DNA of 12,643 nt from NCBI GenBank assembly GCA_023424995.1, contig JAFADH010000022.1, positions 1 through 12,643 on the forward strand, given 5' to 3'. The stretch is from Bacillota bacterium (GTDB lineage Bacteria; Bacillota; Clostridia; Lachnospirales; Lachnospiraceae). Positions 6,604 through 12,643 of this stretch are shown piece by piece; the first letter of the stretch is position 1, and each line of letters opens with the position of its first letter. The notes beneath the pieces were generated by a model that had not been told where the DNA came from, searched no databases, and saw only the letters and a list, made by a program, of their open reading frames with translations. The position numbers and the translations under genes are program-made.

Positions 6604-7797
6604 ATGAGAAGCTTTTTCACGAAGAGAAAAATATTAATCATTCTTGGAGTCATTCTGTCGGTGATATTCATTCTGGTATTGGCAGCCTACTTGTATATAC
6701 ACAGTATTATAAGCAAGATAAATATTGTTGCGCCGAATATGGAGGAAGATCCGGGATCGGCGGAAAATTCGGGGTCCGTAAGTGCATTCGCCGATCCGGG
6801 GCAGGAAGGGGATGCTTCCCGGGGGAATTCATATGATGAAGTCCCGGGTTTTAATACGGCACAGCCCGGAGAGGGATCCGGGGATGGGACCACTGATGCG
6901 GAGGAGGCAATTAATCCCATCGATCCCCTGGACCCGCAGATCGCTGCTCTGGAGGAGAAGATCCGAAAGAACATGGAAGAGAATCAAATTCCCGTACTGT
7001 CGGATAACAATGTATTCAATGTGCTCTTGATCGGCAGTGATTCCAGAGAATCCGGCGGCTCCGGACGCTCCGACGCAATGATTCTGGTATCCGTTAATAA
7101 GAAGACAAAGAAAATCATCGTAACTTCGATCCTTCGTGATATCTATGTGGGGATTCCGGGCAAGGAAGAGAATAACCGCATCAATACGGCTTATGCCTAT
7201 GGCCGTTCAAAGCTGCTGCTGCAGACGGTGGAGCAGAATTTTAAGATCCATGTGGAGGAGTATGCTTCCATCGACTTCTTTGCATTTATTGATATGGTAG
7301 ATGCGGTAGGAGGAATTACACTGGATGTAACTGAAGCGGAGATTCCGGTAATCAATGATTACATCAGCGAGATCAACAAGCTGACAGGCCAGGCAAAGAC
7401 AAAGGACCATCTGAAGGAGCCGGGTACGCTGCTGCTCAGCGGGAAGCAGACCCTGGGCTATGTACGCAACCGCTATGTGGGCAATTCGGACTTCGAACGG
7501 ACCGCAAGGCAGCGGAGGGTACTGGAGCAGGTGTTTGAGAAGGTGAAGAAGCTTAATCTCCTGGAGCTTCAGAACCTGATGAACCTGATACTGCCGCAGA
7601 TAACCACCAATCTGACGGAAAAGGAGATTTTCTCCCTGATCCTGTCCCTGCCGTCTTATATGAATTATGATATCGATCAGTGGTCCATACCAAAGAGCGG
7701 TACCTATGAGAGTGTGAGAATCAGAGGAATGGCAGTGCTTGGGATTGATTTCGGCGCTAATATTAACGCACTCCGGGAAAGAGTGTACGGTAAATAA
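6604..7797 (+). CDS. LytR-CpsA-Psr (LCP) family protein, cell-wall polymer ligase
   Basis: LCP proteins transfer undecaprenyl-linked polymers (teichoic acids, capsule, other glycopolymers) to peptidoglycan, acting outside the membrane. This one has 397 residues. A basic start and one TM helix at about 9-31 are followed by an acidic linker rich in Gly, Ser, Pro and Asp (about 43-115). The LCP domain spans about 136-312. Recognisable blocks are FNVLLIGSDSR at 138-148, GRSDAMILVSV at 154-164, SILRDIYVGIP at 175-185, RINTAYAYG at 192-200, AVGGITLDV at 234-242 and the Arg-rich NSDFERTARQR at 294-304, which matches the lipid pyrophosphate-binding arginines of the family. The start is supported by AAGGGG 8 nt upstream. 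It has its own promoter and terminator, so it appears to be a single-gene unit. No polymer biosynthesis genes are adjacent, so the polymer cannot be named. Confidence 0.93.
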   Translation: MRSFFTKRKILIILGVILSVIFILVLAAYLYIHSIISKINIVAPNMEEDPGSAENSGSVSAFADPGQEGDASRGNSYDEVPGFNTAQPGEGSGDGTTDAEEAINPIDPLDPQIAALEEKIRKNMEENQIPVLSDNNVFNVLLIGSDSRESGGSGRSDAMILVSVNKKTKKIIVTSILRDIYVGIPGKEENNRINTAYAYGRSKLLLQTVEQNFKIHVEEYASIDFFAFIDMVDAVGGITLDVTEAEIPVINDYISEINKLTGQAKTKDHLKEPGTLLLSGKQTLGYVRNRYVGNSDFERTARQRRVLEQVFEKVKKLNLLELQNLMNLILPQITTNLTEKEIFSLILSLPSYMNYDIDQWSIPKSGTYESVRIRGMAVLGIDFGANINALRERVYGK

Positions 7798-7860
7798 TAA
7801 TAACGGAAACAGAAGAGAAATTGTGCTCCTTAGAATGTCTCCCAAACCATAATCAAAGTT

Positions 7861-7888
7861 AAAACCTCCTTTTATCAGGAGGTTTTTT
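7861..7888. terminator. Bidirectional terminator between the convergent LCP and regulator genes
   Basis: A 10-bp stem (AAAACCTCCT at 7861-7870 with AGGAGGTTTT at 7877-7886), loop TTTATC, has T runs on both strands. It lies 64 nt after the LCP stop. The stop codon of the leftward regulator gene (7875-7877) falls in the loop and stem, so the same hairpin probably ends both transcripts. Confidence 0.85.
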
Positions 7889-9656
7889 GCAGCATCCGCC
7901 ACAGGGTGGTCCTGCTGATGCCCAGGCGTTTTGCAGCGGCACTCTGGTTTCCGTTTTCTTCGGCGAGTACATGGCTGAGAATATCGATGTTGATCTCCTC
8001 CAGGGTCTTTTTGGCCAGGAACAATTCCAGCCGATCCTCTCTGCCGGCGGCAAAAGGCAATTCCTTCTTCAAGGTATTCGTTACCAGGGAGGCTTTGATG
8101 TAGGGACCGGCGGTTGCGGTGGCCAGCTCATCCAGTACTCTGCGGAACTGGTTGTAATTGCCCGGCCACCCATAGCCTTGCATCAGTGACATAGCATCCG
8201 GTTCAAAGCCCAGGATCCCCTTGGCCATACGCATATTCAGGGAACTGAAATAAATGCTTGACAGATTGGGGATATCCCCGGTTCTCTCCCTTAAGGCCGG
8301 AATGTGTATCCGGAGGCAGGAGAAATGATTCAGCAGCTTGTTGTAGCGGCTTCTCATGGCTTCGTTCTCCAGGGCGGAGAAGGAAAAGATAATGCGGTTC
8401 TTCCTGTGGAGATTTAAATTCTTAATGATATAGAAGAGCTCCTCAAAGCGTTCCTCCGGCAGGGTCTCGATATTTTTAAAGTACAGGGTGGTATTGGTAT
8501 CGCTGAGGGGAGAATTGCTGTGCTCCGTAAAAAACTGCCAGCAGCAGGAGGCTACCTTATATAAATCCACCTGAATGAGCGGATTGCGGTGTGAATTGCT
8601 CTTGGTGTACAAAAGGCAGGCCAGCTGGGTCTTGCCGGTGCCCTCTTCTCCCGATATCAGGACGGGAAGCCCGCTCTTCGCATAGGTCTCAATGGAAGCT
8701 TCCGTATCGGGCAGGGACTGGGTAATGCCATAGAAGCTGTTGTAGTAGATTCCGTGGGCATCCTCGGTATTCATATGGCGGATGCCATCCTTGATCATTG
8801 CAAGAGGGACCTTCCTGGAGTTGATATAATAGATCACAAAGAGCTGGTCCTGAATCACCTTGCATACGCCGGTGATCACATAGAGGAGGCTGTCTACGTC
8901 CTTATAGATCTTTACTTCCTTTTCCTCCAGAAGGGAGGAGAATTGATTGGCCATCTCTTCGGTGATCTGCTCCGGAAGCTTTTCGTTCTTTGAATAGTAG
9001 ATCAACTCCGCCTTGTCATTGTAGACATACATATTAAGGGGCTTTTCTTCGATCAGGGTATTGAAGAACTTGATCTGGGCAGTCAGGCTGTCATAGGTTT
9101 TCTTTGTCTTCACCGCCTGGTCGAAGGCTGTCTCGATACTCTCGATGCCGGAAGTGATCAGGATGGCGGTCAATCCGTAACGCTGGGCCAGGGAATAGGT
9201 GATCATATCGCATAGTACCATGTAATACCCGTTGGCCGACAGCTCCATCAGGACCTGATCGGCCTCGCTTTCATTGTGGATGGTATAAATATCGATATTA
9301 TAGCGCAGGATATCACATAGGAAATGTGCGTTCTTGGTGATGCTGGGAAAGCCTACGATGGCATATTTGTTATTGATGTTCTGGGCCAGCTTGATTGACC
9401 TGAGGATATCATATACGGACAGCTGGATCTCCACTACCGGAATGCTGGAGGTCTCCTGTATGAGCTCCGCGGTGCCTCCCCGGGAAACAATGACATCAAA
9501 GTCATTCACGGTATATTTTGAAGTGATGTCAAGCCCTTTCTTTAAATCTCCTACATAAGCGGTAAGCTCTATGTCGTCTCTCTTTTCCGACACCTGTTTC
9601 ATTAAGGTAAGAATTCCTTCATATGGCGCAATTCCCAAAATCTTTGTCTTTTCCAT
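7875..9656 (-). CDS. PrpR_N/AAA+/Fis transcriptional regulator with degenerate AAA+ core, probably sigma-54 independent
   Basis: A 593-residue regulator read leftward, with GGAGG just upstream of its ATG. Residues 1-185 form a PrpR_N sensor domain (SRGGTAELIQ at 58-67), which in relatives binds small organic acids. Residues about 190-285 look like a PAS-like linker. About 300-520 is an AAA+ domain and about 550-592 a Fis-type helix-turn-helix (QSAAAKRLGISRTTLWRMLQ at 571-590). Walker A is intact (GEEGTGKT, 336-343), and so are the ALRERTGDIP (454-463) and GWPGN (496-500) blocks. The expected GAFTGA loop is absent, and the Walker B region reads TLYFKNIETL (390-399), with KN where the family has DE. 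Such proteins cannot normally remodel sigma-54 polymerase, so this one is more likely a TyrR-like regulator of sigma-A promoters. It is divergent from the sugar-acid genes and probably controls them and itself. Confidence 0.9.
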   Translation of the reverse strand: MEKTKILGIAPYEGILTLMKQVSEKRDDIELTAYVGDLKKGLDITSKYTVNDFDVIVSRGGTAELIQETSSIPVVEIQLSVYDILRSIKLAQNINNKYAIVGFPSITKNAHFLCDILRYNIDIYTIHNESEADQVLMELSANGYYMVLCDMITYSLAQRYGLTAILITSGIESIETAFDQAVKTKKTYDSLTAQIKFFNTLIEEKPLNMYVYNDKAELIYYSKNEKLPEQITEEMANQFSSLLEEKEVKIYKDVDSLLYVITGVCKVIQDQLFVIYYINSRKVPLAMIKDGIRHMNTEDAHGIYYNSFYGITQSLPDTEASIETYAKSGLPVLISGEEGTGKTQLACLLYTKSNSHRNPLIQVDLYKVASCCWQFFTEHSNSPLSDTNTTLYFKNIETLPEERFEELFYIIKNLNLHRKNRIIFSFSALENEAMRSRYNKLLNHFSCLRIHIPALRERTGDIPNLSSIYFSSLNMRMAKGILGFEPDAMSLMQGYGWPGNYNQFRRVLDELATATAGPYIKASLVTNTLKKELPFAAGREDRLELFLAKKTLEEINIDILSHVLAEENGNQSAAAKRLGISRTTLWRMLQKTS

Positions 9657-9718
9657 TCCCGACCTCCGTCTGCTGCTTCTTCTTTGTCCTGAACTTTTGC
9701 TATTTCATTTCTAAACAA

Positions 9719-9747
9719 ATATTAACATATATGTGAAATGATTTCAA
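9719..9747 (-). promoter_or_regulatory. Candidate sigma-A promoter of the regulator gene
   Basis: On the minus strand TTGAAA (plus positions 9742-9747) and TAATAT (plus 9719-9724) are separated by exactly 17 bp, about 60 bp before the regulator start codon. The -35 box overlaps the palindrome at 9734-9746, which suggests autorepression. The prediction rests on hexamer match and spacing only. Confidence 0.5.
9734..9746. promoter_or_regulatory. Palindrome TGAAATGATTTCA, candidate operator
   Basis: A perfect 6+1+6 inverted repeat in the divergent intergenic region. It covers the -35 box of the leftward promoter, the position expected of a repressor site. The likely binder is the adjacent Fis-type regulator. 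It resembles a catabolite-responsive element in its ends but lacks the central CG and is one base short. Confidence 0.5.
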
Positions 9748-9760
9748 TATATATTAATGA

Positions 9761-9777
9761 TGTTTCAAATAGAAACA
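9761..9777. promoter_or_regulatory. Inverted repeat TGTTTC-N5-GAAACA, candidate operator
   Basis: Perfect 6-bp arms around AAATA. Its TTTCA lies 21 bp (two helical turns) from the TTTCA of the palindrome at 9734-9746. It is centred about 70-75 bp upstream of the predicted rightward transcription start, a position suited to an activator. A matching half, TGTTTCAAA, recurs at 9890-9898 in the leader of the kinase gene. Confidence 0.5.
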
Positions 9778-9807
9778 CAATATAAGTGAAAAATGCTCAA
9801 AAAGGGA

Positions 9808-9836
9808 TTGAAATATCCCATTCATATTGGTAATAT
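9808..9836 (+). promoter_or_regulatory. Candidate sigma-A promoter of the sugar-acid operon, with an inverted repeat over -35
   Basis: TTGAAA (9808-9813) and TAATAT (9831-9836) are 17 bp apart, the same hexamers and spacing as the opposing promoter. The -35 box lies inside the inverted repeat GGGAT-TGAAAT-ATCCC (9804-9819). The predicted leader before the kinase ATG is about 80 nt. The -10 box is a weak match, so confidence is moderate. Confidence 0.45.
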
Positions 9837-9924
9837 CATAGATAAGCAACGGACAATAATTATAAAAGACCATTGCATATTGGGAAAAGTGTTTCAAAAT
9901 TAAATACTTCGGGAGAATGAGAGC

Positions 9925-11187
9925 ATGGTGAAGCTATTGCTAATTTCTGACGACTTTACCGGTGCGTTGGATACGGGTATTCAGTTTGCGGAATATAGTA
10001 AAAAGACAAAAATTTTAACAACATCAGAGATGGAAGACTTACGATTGGAGCAAACAGATGCGGAAGTTCTCATCGTCAATACGGAAACAAGACATTTGGC
10101 TCCGGAGGAAGCCTATGATATTATCTACCGGTTAATCAGGAAAGCGATTGACGCAAAGGTCCAGTATATCTATAAGAAGACAGACTCCGGACTGCGCGGC
10201 AATGTAGGAAGCGAGCTGGCGGCGGCCCTTATGGCAAGCAAAGAAGCCTTTCTGCCCTTCATCCCGGCACATCCCGGCATGAACAGAATCACGGTCCACG
10301 GAATCCATTATGTGGACGGGGTGCCGATCCATAAAAGCGCTTTCGGAGCGGACCCCTTCGAGCCGGTCACTTCTCCGTATGTGCGGGACCTGTTTGCCGG
10401 TATCCCGGTGGATACGGTTTTACTTGAAAGAACAAGAGAATATAATACGGATTTTTCCGGTCCTGTGATCGGTATCTTTGACGCCAAGGACAGTAATGAT
10501 TTTGAGCATATTACAAAGCATCTGAAAAAGAACAACCGACTGAAGGTCGTGGCGGGCTGTGCCGGCTTTGCGGTGGCCATGCAAAAGCTTATCGGACTGC
10601 ATAAAATGGATATAACGCTGCCCAGGCTGCAAAAGCCGCTGATCGTTATCTGCGGGAGTCTGAACCCCATCACCAAGGAGCAGATCGAATACGGAGAGAA
10701 GCTGGGCTATACCAGGCTGGTGCTTACGCCGGAACAGCTGCTGAAGGAGAGATATTTCTATTCCGAAGAGGGTGAGAGGTGGTATGAGGAACTGGAACCG
10801 CTGCTTCTGACAAAACAGGTGGTGATGATCGACAGCGGTATCTCCGAACCGGAGCTTATGTCCGAGGTCATGAAGGAAAAAGGATTGGACCGGAACGAAG
10901 CCAGAGTCATAATTTCAAGATCCCTGGGCAGCATGCTTACCAGAATGTATGAGAAAAAACTGGGCTTTGACAAAACCGTAATGATCATCGGAGGAGATAC
11001 CCTCTGGGGATTTGTGGAGCAGGTAAACTGTACGGAGATTACCCTGGTCAGTGAGATCGTATCCGGTACGGTCCTGTCCTCCGTCAATATTGATAATACA
11101 CTGGCCTGGATTATTTCAAAATCCGGCGGTTTCGGAAATAAAGAGCTGATCGAAGAGGTATATCACCGGATCAGCCAGGATGATTGA
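9925..11187 (+). CDS. Four-carbon acid sugar kinase family protein (DUF1537; DtnK/OtnK/LtnK-like)
   Basis: ATP-dependent kinase of 420 residues, the usual family length, predicted to phosphorylate a four-carbon sugar acid such as threonate or erythronate. N-terminal substrate domain: LLISDDFTGALDTG at 5-18 (family ADD-x-TGA motif), YKKTDSGLRGN at 83-93, PAHPGMNRITVHGIHYVDG at 114-132, FGADPFEPVTSPYV at 140-153. C-terminal nucleotide-binding domain: CGSLNPIT at 243-250, IIGGDTLWGF at 354-363, KSGGFG at 399-404. GGGAG lies 9 nt before ATG 9925. It is the first gene of the rightward operon, divergent from the PrpR_N regulator. In characterised pathways the partners are a PdxA2-type dehydrogenase or an OtnC aldolase; neither is visible here, and an Fe-dependent dehydrogenase and a DapA-type aldolase follow instead. 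The exact substrate is therefore open. Confidence 0.92.
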   Translation: MVKLLLISDDFTGALDTGIQFAEYSKKTKILTTSEMEDLRLEQTDAEVLIVNTETRHLAPEEAYDIIYRLIRKAIDAKVQYIYKKTDSGLRGNVGSELAAALMASKEAFLPFIPAHPGMNRITVHGIHYVDGVPIHKSAFGADPFEPVTSPYVRDLFAGIPVDTVLLERTREYNTDFSGPVIGIFDAKDSNDFEHITKHLKKNNRLKVVAGCAGFAVAMQKLIGLHKMDITLPRLQKPLIVICGSLNPITKEQIEYGEKLGYTRLVLTPEQLLKERYFYSEEGERWYEELEPLLLTKQVVMIDSGISEPELMSEVMKEKGLDRNEARVIISRSLGSMLTRMYEKKLGFDKTVMIIGGDTLWGFVEQVNCTEITLVSEIVSGTVLSSVNIDNTLAWIISKSGGFGNKELIEEVYHRISQDD

Positions 11188-11201
11188 TAAAGCATTTACA
11201 G

Positions 11202-11213
11202 AGAACCGGTTCT
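11202..11213. repeat. Perfect 12-bp palindrome AGAACCGGTTCT between kinase and dehydrogenase genes
   Basis: A continuous 6+6 palindrome without a spacer lies in the 64-bp gap between the kinase stop and the dehydrogenase start. It has no T tract, so it is not a terminator. It could be an operator, an RNA processing hairpin or chance; nothing else supports a role. Confidence 0.35.
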
Positions 11214-11251
11214 GATGCGGAACAAAAGGAAGCGGGAACGGAGGAAACGAG

Positions 11252-12406
11252 ATGTTGAAGGAATATGGAATTAAAATGCCGAGAGCCGTCTACAGCGGCA
11301 GCGGAGCCTTAAATAAGATCAAAGCTTTCTTAGGAGAGCAGCCGGGAAGGGTTGCCGTGTTTACCGACCAGGGAGTTTTACGGGCAGGGATTTTGGAGGA
11401 GCCCCTCCGCCTGATAAAGGAATGTGCCGGAGAGGTGGTTTTAATGGACGGGCTGGTTCCCGAGCCCACCTGTGATCAGGCCCAGTCGGCGGTTGATGAA
11501 TTTATTGCTCTTAAAGCGGATTATATCATAGCGATCGGCGGCGGAAGCGTTATGGATCTTGCAAAGCTGACCTCAATTCTGGCAGACGGCAGACATAGTG
11601 TCAGAGAGCTCATCGATAATCCGGGACTGGGAAAGAAGACCGTAAAGACTCTGATGATACCTACTACCGCCGGAACGGGTGCGGAGGCCACGCCCAACAG
11701 CATCGTGACGGTTCCGGAGAAGGAATTGAAGGTAGGGATCGTCAATGACGAGATGATCGCGGACGGAGTGATCCTGGACGGAAGGCTGCTTACTGCTCTT
11801 CCGGCAAAAATCGCCGCTTCCACGGGGGTGGATGCACTGGCCCATGCAGTTGAGTGCTATACCTCCAATAAAGCCAATCCCTTCAGTAATTTATATGCGG
11901 GCGAGGCCTTCCGCATTATTATGGATAATTTGGAGCAGGCCTGCTTTCAAAAGGATGCCACGGAGGCAAAGACCAATATGCTGGCGGCAGCCTTCTATGC
12001 AGGAGCGGCGATTACGGCTTCGGGTACCACCGCAGTCCATGCCCTTTCCTATCCCCTGGGCGGGAAATACCATATTCCCCACGGCGTGGCCAATGCCCTG
12101 CTGCTGATGCCGGTCATGAGATTTAACCGGGATGCCTGTGAGACGGAGCTGGCCCGGCTGTATGACCTGTGCGGCATGCGGGGTGAAGAAACGAAAGCCC
12201 GTAAGTCGGAGGCTTTGCTTGAAAGAATGGACAGGCTCATCAAAGCCCTGCCGCTGCCGGTCTCCTTACGGGAATTCGGGATAGGCAGAGCTGATCTGGA
12301 CCATCTGGTGAATGCAGGAATGGAAGTGAGGAGATTGTTGGATAATAACAAAAAGACCCTGACTAACGGGGATGCACGAAGCTTGTACGAAGAAATTTTA
12401 ACATAA
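11252..12406 (+). CDS. Iron-containing alcohol dehydrogenase (group III, NAD(P)-dependent)
   Basis: A 384-residue oxidoreductase of the Fe-ADH superfamily, which interconverts alcohols and aldehydes or ketones with NAD(P). The N-terminal Rossmann-like domain has the nucleotide-binding IGGGSVMDLAK at 95-105 and PTTAGTGAEATP at 137-148. The C-terminal helical domain holds the metal ligands: D194 and H198 in GVDALAHAVECY, H263 in AVHALSYPLG, H277 in HIPHGVA. All four expected ligands are present, so an active Fe(II) enzyme is likely. The start has GGAGG 7 nt upstream. It lies 64 bp after the kinase gene in the same direction and probably oxidises or reduces an intermediate of the same sugar-acid pathway. 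Some family members act on 4-hydroxybutyrate, propanediol, lactaldehyde or butanol, and the sequence alone does not choose among them. Confidence 0.94.
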   Translation: MLKEYGIKMPRAVYSGSGALNKIKAFLGEQPGRVAVFTDQGVLRAGILEEPLRLIKECAGEVVLMDGLVPEPTCDQAQSAVDEFIALKADYIIAIGGGSVMDLAKLTSILADGRHSVRELIDNPGLGKKTVKTLMIPTTAGTGAEATPNSIVTVPEKELKVGIVNDEMIADGVILDGRLLTALPAKIAASTGVDALAHAVECYTSNKANPFSNLYAGEAFRIIMDNLEQACFQKDATEAKTNMLAAAFYAGAAITASGTTAVHALSYPLGGKYHIPHGVANALLLMPVMRFNRDACETELARLYDLCGMRGEETKARKSEALLERMDRLIKALPLPVSLREFGIGRADLDHLVNAGMEVRRLLDNNKKTLTNGDARSLYEEILT

Positions 12407-12605
12407 AACGGAGTGTGCCTGAAAAATCACCGCACTCTTTCGAACGCCGCCGTACACGCAAAGCCGCTGCCTGCTTCCCGCAAAGCGGAGCGTTCGGTCC
12501 GGCACAGGCATTTTTTAAATATACTTCAGATGAATACGGAACCGTACAGGCTGCGGCACCGGTACCTGTCACAAGGAAGTGCACGAATAAAGGAGAGGTA
12601 ATATT
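12407..12605 (+). other. Structured 199-bp spacer, possible terminator or RNA element
   Basis: No convincing gene is seen here. The segment is G+C-rich for an intergenic region and highly self-complementary. TGCCTG (12468-12473) pairs with CAGGCA (12505-12510), directly before six T (12511-12516), with CCGC-AAA-GCGG nested inside, resembling an imperfect intrinsic terminator. CGAACGC (12441-12447) pairs with GCGTTCG (12490-12496). GCCGCTGCCTG (12463-12473) can instead pair with CAGGCTGCGGC (12547-12557), 10 of 11. It may attenuate transcription between the dehydrogenase and aldolase genes, or be a processing site. No known riboswitch is recognised. Confidence 0.4.
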
Positions 12606-12643
12606 ATGAAGATTCACGGAATCATTGTTCCCCTGGTTACTCC
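12606..12643 (+). CDS. Start of a DapA/NanA-type (dihydrodipicolinate synthase family) lyase (partial)
   Basis: Only 12 codons plus two bases are present, reading MKIHGIIVPLVT and continuing past the window edge. An AAAGGAGAGG ribosome binding site ends about 8 nt upstream. The G-I-I-V-P-L-V-T-P opening is typical of the DapA/NanA class I aldolase family, which uses a Schiff-base lysine to cleave or condense 2-oxo acids. In this operon it may cleave a 2-oxo sugar acid after the kinase and dehydrogenase steps. The family call rests on a very short match, and the catalytic lysine is outside the window. Confidence 0.7.
   Translation, partial: MKIHGIIVPLVT

Noticed and set aside
7207..7902. A 231-codon open frame on the minus strand opposite the LCP gene
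   Set aside because: It lies antisense to a well-supported LCP domain, has no family-like motifs and looks like a shadow of that gene.
9734..9746. A CcpA catabolite-responsive element
   Set aside because: The ends resemble one, but the site is 13 rather than 14 bp and lacks the central CG.
9657..9924. A sigma-54 promoter, expected beside a PrpR-type regulator
   Set aside because: I found no pair of GG and GC elements at the required spacing on either strand, in agreement with the regulator lacking GAFTGA.
12413..12609. Open frames of about 62-64 codons in the spacer before the aldolase gene
   Set aside because: They have no good ribosome binding site of their own, unusual composition (many Arg and His) and overlap one another in two frames; the segment looks structural rather than coding.
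1..12643. CRISPR arrays, tRNA or rRNA genes, insertion sequences or phage genes
   Set aside because: No regularly spaced repeats, no tRNA or rRNA features, no transposase-like frames and no terminal inverted repeats were seen on either strand.

Overview
The window reads as a chromosome segment of a low-to-moderate G+C anaerobic Firmicute, most likely Lachnospiraceae or a close Clostridia relative. The evidence is AGGAGG-type ribosome binding sites, AT-rich sigma-A style promoters, U-tract terminators, an LCP wall-polymer protein and a PrpR_N-type regulator beside a four-carbon acid sugar kinase. The family-level guess is inference.

Region 1 (1-6483, + strand) is an Opp/Dpp-type ABC importer operon. 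The last 30 codons of an upstream gene, probably the substrate-binding protein, end at 94. A strong hairpin (133-168) follows, then two permeases, two ATPases, a 74-residue single-pass membrane protein and a GNAT acetyltransferase, all tightly spaced or overlapping, closed by a strong terminator at 6446-6483. Two subunits are abnormal. The OppC-like permease carries about 270 extra residues in its first extracellular loop that form seven RCC1-like repeats, so a complete beta-propeller is predicted on the outer face of the membrane. The OppF-like ATPase carries about 180 extra, largely helical and coiled-coil residues between its Walker A and Q-loop regions. Both proteins keep their canonical transporter motifs on either side of the insertion. 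This is the most novel-looking feature of the window.

Region 2 (6484-7888) is a single-gene unit: a clear promoter (6495-6523), an LCP-family (LytR-CpsA-Psr) membrane protein, and a terminator hairpin shared with the convergent gene.

Region 3 (7875-12643) is a catabolic locus. A PrpR_N/AAA+/Fis regulator is read leftward. A four-carbon acid sugar kinase, an iron-dependent alcohol dehydrogenase and the start of a DapA/NanA-type aldolase are read rightward. The regulator has lost the GAFTGA loop and the acidic Walker B residues, so it probably does not work through sigma-54. In agreement, the 268-bp divergent intergenic region shows two sigma-A-like promoters with the same hexamers and spacing (TTGAAA-N17-TAATAT), one per direction, among repeated TGAAA/TTTCA motifs and two palindromes. 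The likely logic is a regulator that senses a small organic acid, represses itself and controls the neighbouring C4 sugar-acid pathway. The actual substrate cannot be read from this window. A 199-bp, highly self-complementary spacer separates the dehydrogenase from the aldolase.
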